From: CAZUVM01 sp964623885
Lineage (GTDB): Bacteria > Verrucomicrobiota > Verrucomicrobiia > Limisphaerales > UBA8199
Length of the DNA stretch: 20,102 bases
Direction: 5' to 3'
Assembly: GCA_964623885.1 (NCBI GenBank)
Contig: CAZUVM010000058.1
Location: forward strand, 1 to 20,102
Made by a program: the position numbers and the translations under genes. How positions within the stretch are numbered: the first letter of the stretch is position 1; every line of letters starts with the position of its first letter. The notes under the pieces were generated by a model. That model saw only the letters and a program-made list of their open reading frames with translations. It did no database searches and was not told where the DNA came from. This document shows positions 6,036 to 14,047 of the stretch, piece after piece.

Positions 6036-6902
6036 ATGAACCCGGTCGGATTAATCACGGGCGCTTCGCGCGGGATCGGCCGCGGAATCGCGGTGGCGCT
6101 CGCTGAGGTCGGCTACGATCTGGTTTTAGATTACGCGCACAACCAGCAAGCGGCAGAAAGAACCGCTGCGGATTGCCAGGCGGCTGCAGAAGCCAGGGGA
6201 TTGTCCGCTCGTGTAGAAATCTTCAAAGCAGATATTTCAAACCGACCAGACCGCGAAAACTTGATGCGGTTCGCGCGCCAGAAGTTCGGCCGACTGGATT
6301 TGCTCGTGAATAATGCCGGTGTGGCGCCGGAGGCGAGAGCCGATGTCCTCGAAGCAAGCGAGGAAAGTTTCGACCGGCTGATTAATATAAATGTTAAGGG
6401 TCCCTATTTCCTCACGCAGCTTGCGGCGCGTTGGATGATTGAACAAACCCAAGCGGCAAAAACTGCTGAAATGTCCATCTCAGTGGCAACGCCCCCCTCT
6501 CCCCTTCGGAAGGGGAGAGTGAGAATTGATCAGAGCAAGTTGGGACTCCCCAAGATCATCACCATCTCCTCAATCAGCGCTTACACTGCCTCAACCAATC
6601 GCGGCGACTATTGTGTTTCGAAAGCAGCGCTTTCCATGCTGACCCCGCTGTTTGCCACGCGTTTAGCCGAGCACGGAATCCAGGTTTACGAAATTCGACC
6701 GGGCATTATCGCCACGGACATGACCGAGCCGGTCCGAGAAAAATACGATCAGTTGATCAGCGAAGGGCTCACACCGATCCGGCGGTGGGGGATCCCCGAA
6801 GATGTAGGGAAAGCAGTAGTGGCCATCGCTCAAGGCCTCCTTCCATTCAGCACCGGTGAAGTAATCAATGTGGACGGAGGGTTCCATTTACGAAGGCTCT
6901 GA
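6036..6902 (+). CDS. Short-chain dehydrogenase/reductase (3-ketoacyl-ACP reductase-like)
   Basis: This is a cytoplasmic NAD(P)-dependent SDR of 288 residues. It has TGASRGIG (8-15) for the dinucleotide, D66 in KADIS, NNAG (92-95), N119, and the catalytic S179, Y192 and K196 (ISSISAY and DYCVSK). The C-terminal GEVINVDGGF (274-283) is typical. Automatic pipelines would call it 3-ketoacyl-ACP reductase, but as the first gene of a cluster with a GH88 hydrolase and a flavin oxidoreductase it more likely acts on a sugar or similar ketone. Residues about 140-171 look like an insertion before strand beta-5 and contain a DNA palindrome (6497-6519). The start at 6036 is chosen because family homology begins at MNPVGLITG; the upstream in-frame ATG at 5982 overlaps a hairpin repeat. 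No Shine-Dalgarno is seen. Confidence 0.9.
   Translation: MNPVGLITGASRGIGRGIAVALAEVGYDLVLDYAHNQQAAERTAADCQAAAEARGLSARVEIFKADISNRPDRENLMRFARQKFGRLDLLVNNAGVAPEARADVLEASEESFDRLININVKGPYFLTQLAARWMIEQTQAAKTAEMSISVATPPSPLRKGRVRIDQSKLGLPKIITISSISAYTASTNRGDYCVSKAALSMLTPLFATRLAEHGIQVYEIRPGIIATDMTEPVREKYDQLISEGLTPIRRWGIPEDVGKAVVAIAQGLLPFSTGEVINVDGGFHLRRL
6497..6519. repeat. Palindromic element inside the SDR gene
   Basis: CTCTCCCCTTC (6497-6507) and GAAGGGGAGAG (6509-6519) are perfect 11-bp inverted arms around a single G. The element lies in frame within the SDR gene and encodes part of TPPSPLRKGRVR, which does not look like SDR sequence. Such C/G-rich palindromes are usually intergenic, so this looks like insertion of a small repeat into a coding region. 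Confidence 0.72.
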
Positions 6903-6940
6903 ATTAAGTGTTTTGGCCGAATTCATGCGCGGCGTGATTT

Positions 6941-8371
6941 ATGTCCCTTAAAATCAACCACCAGCTAAGCGCCAAGGCACTACTGCCGAAAACCGGACGG
7001 TTGTTCGAGCTTTCCGCAGAAAAGATTCTTAGCCTGGAAAAGTCCTGGAAGTCCTCCCAAGGCGCACCCGTGTTCACCGCTCAGGGCAAATACACCGCCA
7101 GAGGGTGGACGGAATGGACTCAAGGTTTCCAGTTCGGCTCGGCGCTGCTGCAATACGACGCCACCAACGAAAAGCAATTCCTGGAAATCGGTCGACGCCG
7201 GACGGTTGAACGGATGGCAACGCACGTCTCGCACGTTGGCGTTCACGACCATGGGTTCAATAACATATCGACGTACGGAAACCTGTGGCGATTGATGCGT
7301 GAAGGAAAGATTGCGTGGAACGAGCGGGAGAATGATTTCTACGAACTGGCTCTGAAGGTCTCGGGCGCAATTCAAGCGGCGCGATGGACCTGCTTGCCGG
7401 AGCAGCAAGGGTTTATCTATTCGTTCAACGGCCCGCATTCGTTGTTCGTGGATACGGTACGTTCGTCGCGGTCGTTGGCGGTCGCGCATCAACTCGGCCA
7501 TGTGCTCATGGGCGAGCACGATCAAAGAATCTCATTATTGAAGCGGCTGCTGCAACATGGACAGGCCACGGCGCGTTACAGTATCTATTATGGTGAAGGG
7601 CGCGACGCTTATGATGTGCGCGGCCGGACAGCACACGAAAGCATTTTCAATCTGAACGACGGGAGCTATCGCTGCCCTAACACGCAGCAGGGTTTTTCGC
7701 CCTTTAGCACCTGGACGCGCGGTTTGGCCTGGGCGGTACTGGGGTTTGCCGAACAATTGGAATTTCTGGAAACGATGGGCGCGGACCAGTTCGAGGCTGC
7801 TGTCCATCCCAGGCAACCAAAGGCCTCAAGAACACGGGCCAGAATAATAACTGAGTTTGCCCTCGCGGCATCGGCAACGGCGGAGTTTTACATTGCCAAT
7901 GCCTGCACCGACGGGATTCCGATGTGGGACACAGGCGCGCCGGACCTTTACCGATTAGGTAGTTACCAGGATAGAGCAGCCGATCCCTTTAATCTCTGGG
8001 AACCGGTGGACAGTTCGGCGGCTGCGATCGCGGCACAAGGCCTGATTCGGCTCGGAAATTACCTGTCAGGGAAAAAGAACAAAGAAGGCCAAAAGTACCG
8101 TCAGGCTGGGCTTACAGTGGCCGATACTTTGTTCAGCGAGCCATATTTGTCGACCGATGCCAGACACCAAGGATTATTGTTGCACTCGGTATACCATCGT
8201 CCCAATGGCTGGGACTACATAGCGCCGGGCCAAAAAATGCCAAATGGAGAAAGCTCAATGTGGGGCGATTACCACGCGCGCGAACTGGCGTTACTGCTGC
8301 GACGGGAAGCCAAGGCTGAAGTGTATCCGACCTTTTTCGCATCCAAATTGGCGAAAAGCAGTCATGCTTGA
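6941..8371 (+). CDS. Glycoside hydrolase family 88 (unsaturated glucuronyl hydrolase-like)
   Basis: GH88 enzymes hydrate the C4-C5 double bond of unsaturated uronic acids left by polysaccharide lyases, releasing the rest of the oligosaccharide. This 476-residue protein has an (alpha/alpha)6-barrel pattern. HDHGF (102-106) matches the HD-x-GF motif, giving D103 as one acidic residue. FVDT (169-172) gives D171 as the second. FSTWTRGLAWAVLGFA (255-270) matches the family signature TWARGQAWA. WGDYHARELALLL (441-453) fits the last helices. No signal peptide is seen, so it should act in the cytoplasm on imported oligosaccharides. It is 38 bp after the SDR gene and 12 bp before the flavin oxidoreductase, so the three are probably co-transcribed. 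It is longer than classic unsaturated glucuronyl hydrolases, and family GH105 or another (alpha/alpha)6 branch is a weaker alternative. Confidence 0.85.
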   Translation: MSLKINHQLSAKALLPKTGRLFELSAEKILSLEKSWKSSQGAPVFTAQGKYTARGWTEWTQGFQFGSALLQYDATNEKQFLEIGRRRTVERMATHVSHVGVHDHGFNNISTYGNLWRLMREGKIAWNERENDFYELALKVSGAIQAARWTCLPEQQGFIYSFNGPHSLFVDTVRSSRSLAVAHQLGHVLMGEHDQRISLLKRLLQHGQATARYSIYYGEGRDAYDVRGRTAHESIFNLNDGSYRCPNTQQGFSPFSTWTRGLAWAVLGFAEQLEFLETMGADQFEAAVHPRQPKASRTRARIITEFALAASATAEFYIANACTDGIPMWDTGAPDLYRLGSYQDRAADPFNLWEPVDSSAAAIAAQGLIRLGNYLSGKKNKEGQKYRQAGLTVADTLFSEPYLSTDARHQGLLLHSVYHRPNGWDYIAPGQKMPNGESSMWGDYHARELALLLRREAKAEVYPTFFASKLAKSSHA

Positions 8372-8383
8372 AGTCCTTTCATT

Positions 8384-9874
8384 ATGCCTGAACCGCTAAA
8401 GCTTGTTCGCATTCCCACACTGAAAACGGTGGATGCATTTCGACGCCATGTTACCTCTCTAGGTATCGAACTGCCTTGCGAGGAGGAAATTGTGACGGGG
8501 AAAAGCTCACCGTTGGCGCAGCCAATTGAAGCAGTACGCATCAACGGCAAGCAGATTGGGAATCGGTATGCAGTTCAGCCGATGGAAGGATGGGATGGCA
8601 CAACCCGCGGCGGCGTGACGGAAGAAGTTACACGGCGTTGGCGGCGATTTGGTGAAAGTGGAGCCAAACTGATTTGGGGCGGCGAAGCCATGGCCGTACG
8701 ACCTGACGGCCGTGCAAATCCAAATCAACTCATCATCAACGAAGAAAACCAGGCCGCCCTTGTGCGATTACGCGAAACCCTGGTCGCGGCGCACCTCGAG
8801 CAGCACGGCACTGCGGATGATTTGGTAATCGGATTTCAACTCACGCATTCGGGGCGGTTCTGCAAACCGAATGACAAGGCCAAGCTCGAGCCGCGCGTTG
8901 CGTATCGTCATCCGTTGCTCGACCCGAAGTTCAAAGTCACAAGCGACGAACAGGTTTGGACAGATAGTGAAATCCAGCGATTGATCGAAGATTACGTCCA
9001 GGCGGCCAACGTTGCACAGGGGGCGGGCGCAGACTTCGTAGACATCAAGCATTGTCACGGTTACCTGCTGCACGAGTTTCTTGGGGCGTTTACCCGGCCT
9101 GGAAAATACGGTGGTTCATTTGAGAACCGAACGCGGATCTTGCGGGAGATTGTTGCGGCGATCCGGGCCAGCGGGAATAAGATAGAGATTGGGGTCCGGC
9201 TGAGCGCCATCGACATAGTGCCGTTTAAACCGGACCCAGACCGTCCTCAACCCGGCCGACCGGGGCCAGGGATTCCAGAAGATTTCAGCAACTGTTTGCC
9301 ATACAAGTACGGCTTTGGGGTCAACCAGAGCAATCCAGTTGAAACGGATTTGACGGAAGCGATCCAGTTTCTCGAATTGTGTTCGGAGCTAGGCATTAAG
9401 CTGGTGAACATCAGTGCAGGTTCGCCGTACTACAACCCGCACATTCAAAGGCCGGCGGCGTATCCGCCGTCTGACGGGTATCAACCGCCGGAGGATCCTT
9501 TGGTAGGTGTGGCGCGGCAGATTAACGCCACACGCCAACTGAAGGACCGCGCGCCGAAAAACTTGATTCTGGTTGGGACGGCATACAGCTACCTGCAAGA
9601 ATACCTGCCGCACGCGGCGCAACACGTCATCCGTAACGGATGGGCGGACGCCATCGGGTTGGGACGGATGATCCTTTCGTATCCAACGATGATGGCGGAT
9701 GCGCTGGCAAGTGGGCAACTGACGGCGAAATCGATATGTCGCACGTTCAGCGACTGTACGACGGCTCCGCGCAACGGACTGATCAGCGGCTGCTATCCTC
9801 TTGACCGGTATTACACGGACAAGCCGGAGGCGAAAAAGCTAAAAGAAATTAAAGCTGCGAAACCTGCACTGTGA
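8384..9874 (+). CDS. NADH:flavin oxidoreductase, old yellow enzyme family
   Basis: This FMN-dependent TIM-barrel oxidoreductase of 496 residues probably reduces an activated C=C bond. Visible are the early barrel strand RYAVQPMEG (61-69), QLTHSGRF (152-159), the active-site KHCHGYLLHEFL (222-233; H223, H225, Y227) equivalent to HxAHGYLL, VRLS (271-274), and the phosphate-binding GTAYSYLQ and AIGLGR (423-428). A stretch of about 40 residues (280-320), rich in Pro and Gly, looks inserted relative to typical OYEs. Three cysteines near the C-terminus (C452, C458, C470) do not match the 4Fe-4S spacing of 2,4-dienoyl-CoA reductases, and no second NAD(P)-binding domain follows. It is the last gene of the SDR/GH88 cluster and ends 3 bp from the convergent HEAT-repeat gene. 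The substrate is unknown. Confidence 0.9.
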   Translation: MPEPLKLVRIPTLKTVDAFRRHVTSLGIELPCEEEIVTGKSSPLAQPIEAVRINGKQIGNRYAVQPMEGWDGTTRGGVTEEVTRRWRRFGESGAKLIWGGEAMAVRPDGRANPNQLIINEENQAALVRLRETLVAAHLEQHGTADDLVIGFQLTHSGRFCKPNDKAKLEPRVAYRHPLLDPKFKVTSDEQVWTDSEIQRLIEDYVQAANVAQGAGADFVDIKHCHGYLLHEFLGAFTRPGKYGGSFENRTRILREIVAAIRASGNKIEIGVRLSAIDIVPFKPDPDRPQPGRPGPGIPEDFSNCLPYKYGFGVNQSNPVETDLTEAIQFLELCSELGIKLVNISAGSPYYNPHIQRPAAYPPSDGYQPPEDPLVGVARQINATRQLKDRAPKNLILVGTAYSYLQEYLPHAAQHVIRNGWADAIGLGRMILSYPTMMADALASGQLTAKSICRTFSDCTTAPRNGLISGCYPLDRYYTDKPEAKKLKEIKAAKPAL

Positions 9875-9877
9875 CGC

Positions 9878-11890
9878 TTACTTTGGGGTCTCCAGTTTAT
9901 CCAGCGCTTCTTTGGCCGCGACCGGATATTTCACTTTTATAGCCTCTGCGATTTTCCTCACGGCCACGGTGGCTTCGGGCCGGACGCCTGGATTTGAAAG
10001 CAGGGGCACAGCAAGTTGCAGAGTCTCAGGCCGAGCCGCGCCGCCGAGCGCGCCCAGGATGAGTTTGAGATCGGAGTCGCTGTGGGCGCCCTGAAGCAAC
10101 TCCATGTATCGTTCGGCCAGGTGCGAGTCGGCCCGGGAGTTTTCTTCCCCGACGATACGAACCAAACCGCGTAACGCAGTTCCGCGCAATGGTTCGGTGG
10201 GCGGTTTCCGGTAAAGATCAGCCAACGGCTTCCATGCCGAAGCATCCGGCCAATCAGCCAACGCTTCGACAGCAGCCTCGCGAGTCCGAGGATCGGAATC
10301 TCCGGCGGCTGCCTTGAGCGCGTCGAGAGCAGCCGTATCTCCGCAACCGGGAAGCAGTCCGAGCAGTGAACACCGCGCTTCGACGAACTTGGCCTGGGCA
10401 AGCGCTGCCGTGACGGCGCTCGAACGACTAGAGACATCGTCGATGCGCGCGAGCGTCAGGGAAGCGGCGTTTTCGGCTTCGGCGCGGACACTGGGATCGT
10501 TGATAGTGGAGAGTTTTTGCAGCAACGCAGGCAGCTCCGCAGGTTGAGCTGTTCGCGCCAGGGCGCGATACGCAGACTTTGCAATCACGGAGTCAGGATT
10601 GCCAGTCTCAACCAGCAGTATTGGGTTTGCGGCCGGGCCGAGGCGCTGGCTATATACATCGATAAGTGTAGCGCGCGCGGCGCCGGTTGACTTTTTAAGT
10701 TCACTGCGAACTGCATCGTCGGTGGTTGTGCCTCCGCCGACACTGACGAGTGCTGACTCGATGGCTCGCGTTTCTTCGGCAGCCGGAGACTTGCGCAGAA
10801 GTCCTGCGAGCAAACCAACAGTGTGAGAGTCACCAATGTGTCCCAGCGCGTCGATGGAAGCGAGGCGCACCGTTGGAGCAGATGAGGCGACGCATTTGCC
10901 GACAGCGGACCTCGCGTCGGGATCATTGCGCGCCGCCAGACTTTGAATCATCCAAACCTGCTCGTTCGGTTGAAGCTTGTGCATTTCTCGAGCGAACACC
11001 GCTGAGGCGTTGGAAGCGTGCAAGTCGCGCACGCAGCTAATCGCGAGGGGTTTCAGGACGGGATCACCCGTGCGAATTATGGTAACTATCCGCTGCTGAC
11101 CCTGGTCGGTATCCAACCGAGTCAACGCTGCGAACGCGCCGCGGCGGATGTGATCGGGTTCCAGGTTGCCCAACAATGATTCGTAAATCGCGGTGGCCGT
11201 CTTGCGGTCGCCGAGGGCGGCGAGGCTAGCACCGCAGCGGAGATAGGCATCGGAGAACGCGGGCAGAAGATTCGGTTTGGCAGTCTCGCGGAGCGTAGAG
11301 ATAAGCCGCCAGCCGTCGAGGCCACCGATTTTGCCGATTGAAATTATCGCAGCGCTAGCGATCGCCGGATCAGGATCTCGAACCGCGGCACCCAATACAT
11401 CGAAGGACATTGCCGCGTGGCGATCACCCACGGCGCGGATAAGTTGCAGTTTAATTGTGCCGGTGGCCGAGGCCAGGTTGGTGCGCAGGATTTCATCGGC
11501 TTTGCCTGGCGGATAAGCCGTTAGCGCGAGACAGGCAATCCCGACTGTGCTTTCCTCCTTCAAGACCGGTGCCAGGGCCGCGAGTGAGAGGTCAGAACCA
11601 ATCACGCCCAATTGTTTGCAGGCAAAACGTCGCGCTTCAAACGTGGAAGTTGGGGCCAGCAACCTGGTGAATGCACCTTCAAGCTGACTGCGCAGCACAT
11701 GATCGGGACCGTCCTGCCGCATCCAGGTTTCGAGTTGTCGAAACGGCTGCATACTCTGGCCAGGTTCGAACCTGGCAGCTTGTGCAACAACTGCGTCAAT
11801 TTGGGATTGGGTTGGTGCCGGTGCGGCGGGCGCGCTCAAAAGAACTAGCGAACTGCATAGCAGACATAAGGAGATTAAAGAAATCCTCAT
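9878..11890 (-). CDS. Secreted HEAT-repeat protein
   Basis: This 670-residue protein opens with a hydrophobic signal peptide (about residues 2-20, ending near LLSAPAAPAP) and then consists of helical HEAT-type repeats throughout. Examples are VLGAAVRDPDPAIASAAI and ALKAAAGDSDPRTREAAVEA, with the D-x-x-x-R/A-A-A pattern of HEAT_2/PBS-lyase repeats. It should act in the periplasm or outside the cell as a binding scaffold; no catalytic domain is seen. A longer frame reaches 11938, but the start at 11890 places the signal sequence at the N-terminus. It lies downstream of the Tat-exported oxidoreductase on the same strand (76-bp gap) and may be co-transcribed with it. The partner is unknown. Confidence 0.83.
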   Translation of the reverse strand: MRISLISLCLLCSSLVLLSAPAAPAPTQSQIDAVVAQAARFEPGQSMQPFRQLETWMRQDGPDHVLRSQLEGAFTRLLAPTSTFEARRFACKQLGVIGSDLSLAALAPVLKEESTVGIACLALTAYPPGKADEILRTNLASATGTIKLQLIRAVGDRHAAMSFDVLGAAVRDPDPAIASAAIISIGKIGGLDGWRLISTLRETAKPNLLPAFSDAYLRCGASLAALGDRKTATAIYESLLGNLEPDHIRRGAFAALTRLDTDQGQQRIVTIIRTGDPVLKPLAISCVRDLHASNASAVFAREMHKLQPNEQVWMIQSLAARNDPDARSAVGKCVASSAPTVRLASIDALGHIGDSHTVGLLAGLLRKSPAAEETRAIESALVSVGGGTTTDDAVRSELKKSTGAARATLIDVYSQRLGPAANPILLVETGNPDSVIAKSAYRALARTAQPAELPALLQKLSTINDPSVRAEAENAASLTLARIDDVSSRSSAVTAALAQAKFVEARCSLLGLLPGCGDTAALDALKAAAGDSDPRTREAAVEALADWPDASAWKPLADLYRKPPTEPLRGTALRGLVRIVGEENSRADSHLAERYMELLQGAHSDSDLKLILGALGGAARPETLQLAVPLLSNPGVRPEATVAVRKIAEAIKVKYPVAAKEALDKLETPK

Positions 11891-11930
11891 AAGAGCTGAA
11901 TGGAACTCGCACACTGGTTCGGCGCTCGCC

Positions 11931-11966
11931 AATTCCAAAATCGAAAATCAATAATCGAAAATTTCA
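11931..11966. repeat. A/T-rich direct repeat between oxidoreductase and HEAT genes
   Basis: AATCGAAAAT occurs at 11939-11948 and again at 11953-11962, a 14-bp offset, inside an AT-rich spacer between two co-directional genes. Such phrases look like dispersed low-complexity intergenic sequence. No hairpin or terminator is present, so read-through between the two genes is plausible. Confidence 0.45.
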
Positions 11967-13445
11967 TTACACTCCCCATGGGGCGCGCGGTTCGCGATAG
12001 AGCATGCGGTTGGCGGCCTCGGAGTCGAAGCGCTCTTTTACCGGGTCCCACTTCAGTTTGGCACCTAAGCGCAGACAAATAGTCCAGGCCTGGCAAATTG
12101 TGATCGTGCGGTGAGCGACCTCCGGGTTGCAAGCAGTCGGCGTGCGGCTGCGGATCGAGTCGAGCAGGTTGCGCACGTGACTCGACGCATCACCCCAGCC
12201 GGGGCCGCCCGGTGTTTTAAGGGCGAGGATGGATTTGGGGTTAGCTGTGACAATGTCCGTCTCATCGTCGACCTGGATCCAGCCTTCGTCGCCAATGTAG
12301 CGGATATAGCGTTCCTTGAATTCGCCGCGCTGGTACATTACGCCGGTCACACCCTTGGAGTACTGGCATCGCGCCACACCGGTAACGGGGGTGTCGCTGC
12401 AGAATTTGGCAGGGTCCGGAAATTCGCCCTCTGCCTCGAACTGCACCGGACCGGTGTCGTCGGTATCGAGCACCCACTGCATCTGGTCGGTATAGTGGCA
12501 GCCCATATCCGTCAGGATACCTTCGGCTGTGTCCCAAAAATATTGCCAGTTATTTACGCGCCCGGGCACAAACGGATACCAGGGAGACTGGCCGAGCCAA
12601 ATTTCGTAATTCCACCCGTTCGGAACCGCCGTTTCTTTTTCATTAGCAACCGCCGGCCCTTTCCACACTTGCATCTCGACGGTGCGCAATCGGCCAATCT
12701 TCCCCTCCTGCACCATCTTGCGGGCGAATTGGTAAGAAGCGGTGGAGCGGCGCTGGGTTCCGGCCTGGTAAATGGTGCCGAAACGGCGGCAGGTCTCGAC
12801 CAGTTTACGTCCTTCAGCAATGGTAAGGGTGACGGGTTTCTCGCAATAGATATCTTTACCGGCACGCGCGGCGTACATGGAACCGAGCCCATGCCACCGA
12901 TTGCCGGTGGCGATGGAAACCGCATCGATATCTTTGCGGGCGAGAAGATCACGAAAATCGGGAAACGTTAGACAACCGTGATTGCCGTAATGGTTATCGA
13001 CGATTTCTTTCGCGGATTTGAGGCGGTCAGCCCGGCAATCGCTTACCGCCAGCCATTGGATTTGGGGGAAGGCCAGGAAATTGGGCAGCGTGGCTCGCGC
13101 GCGATTGCCGACCCCGATCGAGCCAAACACGATGCGGCTGCCGGGCGCCACAGCGCCATTAAGGCCGAGCACGGCACCGGGCACGACGAGTGGCAGGGCC
13201 ACGGTGGCCGCGGTGCGACGAAGGAACTGGCGGCGGCTCAGTTTTACATCTTGAGCACCGTGGTTGCGGTGCGATGCTGACTGGCGATCGGGTGAGAGGA
13301 AAGAACTCATAGCACGAGAAGGTTTCGTTGCTGCGGCATCGCTGGCGATTTTCTCACCCAGGGCAACGGATGTAAATAGACCATTTTGCGCAGGGTGCAA
13401 AAAACACGCCATAATCACGGGGAAATCAGTAGATCGATTTTGCAT
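11967..13445 (-). CDS. Tat-exported Gfo/Idh/MocA family oxidoreductase
   Basis: This NAD(P)-binding sugar/inositol dehydrogenase-type protein has 492 residues from the start given. The twin-arginine motif SRRQFLRR (70-77) precedes a hydrophobic stretch and PGAVLG, so it should be exported folded with its cofactor. The Rossmann motif GSIGVGNRA is at 108-116, and CEKP (201-204) supplies the conserved catalytic lysine K203. GCHYTDQMQW, with H317, is the usual substrate-site helix. The start at 13445 is favoured by a perfect AAAGGAGG 7 nt upstream, but it leaves an unusually long 69-residue stretch before the twin arginines. The ATG at 13310 (447 residues) gives a more typical Tat leader but has no ribosome binding site. 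Relatives with Tat signals are common in Verrucomicrobia and Planctomycetes and usually have unknown sugar substrates. Confidence 0.9.
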   Translation of the reverse strand: MQNRSTDFPVIMACFLHPAQNGLFTSVALGEKIASDAAATKPSRAMSSFLSPDRQSASHRNHGAQDVKLSRRQFLRRTAATVALPLVVPGAVLGLNGAVAPGSRIVFGSIGVGNRARATLPNFLAFPQIQWLAVSDCRADRLKSAKEIVDNHYGNHGCLTFPDFRDLLARKDIDAVSIATGNRWHGLGSMYAARAGKDIYCEKPVTLTIAEGRKLVETCRRFGTIYQAGTQRRSTASYQFARKMVQEGKIGRLRTVEMQVWKGPAVANEKETAVPNGWNYEIWLGQSPWYPFVPGRVNNWQYFWDTAEGILTDMGCHYTDQMQWVLDTDDTGPVQFEAEGEFPDPAKFCSDTPVTGVARCQYSKGVTGVMYQRGEFKERYIRYIGDEGWIQVDDETDIVTANPKSILALKTPGGPGWGDASSHVRNLLDSIRSRTPTACNPEVAHRTITICQAWTICLRLGAKLKWDPVKERFDSEAANRMLYREPRAPWGV

Positions 13446-13460
13446 TGCCACGCCTCCTTT
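13446..13460 (-). promoter_or_regulatory. Strong Shine-Dalgarno for the Gfo/Idh/MocA gene
   Basis: On the minus strand AAAGGAGG (13460-13453) is followed by 7 nt and the ATG at 13445. It is the best ribosome binding site in the window and supports the upstream start over the ATG at 13310. Confidence 0.6.
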
Positions 13461-13585
13461 GTCGTGTAAAACTTCGCAATCGAGTCGCGCTGCCAAAAGC
13501 GGCACGACCATTGCTTGGCGAAGGTGGCCAAAAAGAAATATGTTTTAACATCTCAGAGGCCCCTTTTTTATTTATTTGGTTAATT

Positions 13586-14047
13586 ATGATTAAGAATACG
13601 CGAAAATCGAAAACGCCCTCGGCCTTAAAGCTCGCCGCGGGCAAGTCAGAGAACCCGAAACCTTTGACGGTGAGCGCCCTCGCCCCCAAACCCGAGGCTG
13701 TGGAAGTGGAGGTCACCCCGGTGGCGCCGCAGAAAACACAAGTGCCAGCGCCAGCCCCCGTGACGACGACGACTCCCGCCCCTCGGACAGGTTGTGTTTC
13801 ATTGGAATTGGTTAAGCCGGGTGCCCACCACGTGTATGTCGCCGGTTCGTTCAACGAATGGAAACCGGAACGCGCGCCGCTGGTAGCAGCCGGTAATGAC
13901 CGTTGGATCGGTAACCTTGAAGTAAAGCCAGGCCGGTACGAATACCTGTTTGTGGTGGACGGCCAATGGCTGCCCGATCCGAACGCCAAGGAAACCGTGC
14001 AGAACCCATTCGGGGGCAAGAACTCGGTCTTGACGGTGTCTACCTAG
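13586..14047 (+). CDS. CBM48/AMPK-type glycogen-binding domain protein
   Basis: This 153-residue protein has a basic N-terminus (MIKNTRKSKT), a Pro/Ala/Val-rich flexible linker (about 20-68), and one carbohydrate-binding module 48 domain at 69-153. Domain marks are VYVAGSFNEW (83-92), W107 in DRWIGNLEVKPGRYEYLFVV, and DPNAKETVQNPFG (131-143). These match the glycogen-binding domain of AMPK beta and the N-domains of branching and debranching enzymes. No catalytic domain or signal peptide is present, so it may tether something to glycogen or sense it. An in-frame extension upstream to 13445 is antisense to the neighbouring gene's leader and adds no recognisable sequence. Neighbours give no clue to the partner. 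Confidence 0.85.
   Translation: MIKNTRKSKTPSALKLAAGKSENPKPLTVSALAPKPEAVEVEVTPVAPQKTQVPAPAPVTTTTPAPRTGCVSLELVKPGAHHVYVAGSFNEWKPERAPLVAAGNDRWIGNLEVKPGRYEYLFVVDGQWLPDPNAKETVQNPFGGKNSVLTVST

Noticed and set aside
5788..6106. Open frames in the ilvE/SDR gap
   Set aside because: Arg/Pro-rich translations of hairpin repeats, overlapping the SDR start; no coding signal.
9754..9795. 4Fe-4S cluster site in the flavin oxidoreductase
   Set aside because: Only three cysteines are present and their spacing does not match the family's cluster motif.
13445..13585. N-terminal extension of the CBM48 protein
   Set aside because: It is antisense to the leader of the Gfo/Idh/MocA gene and has no ribosome binding site; the basic start at 13586 is more plausible.
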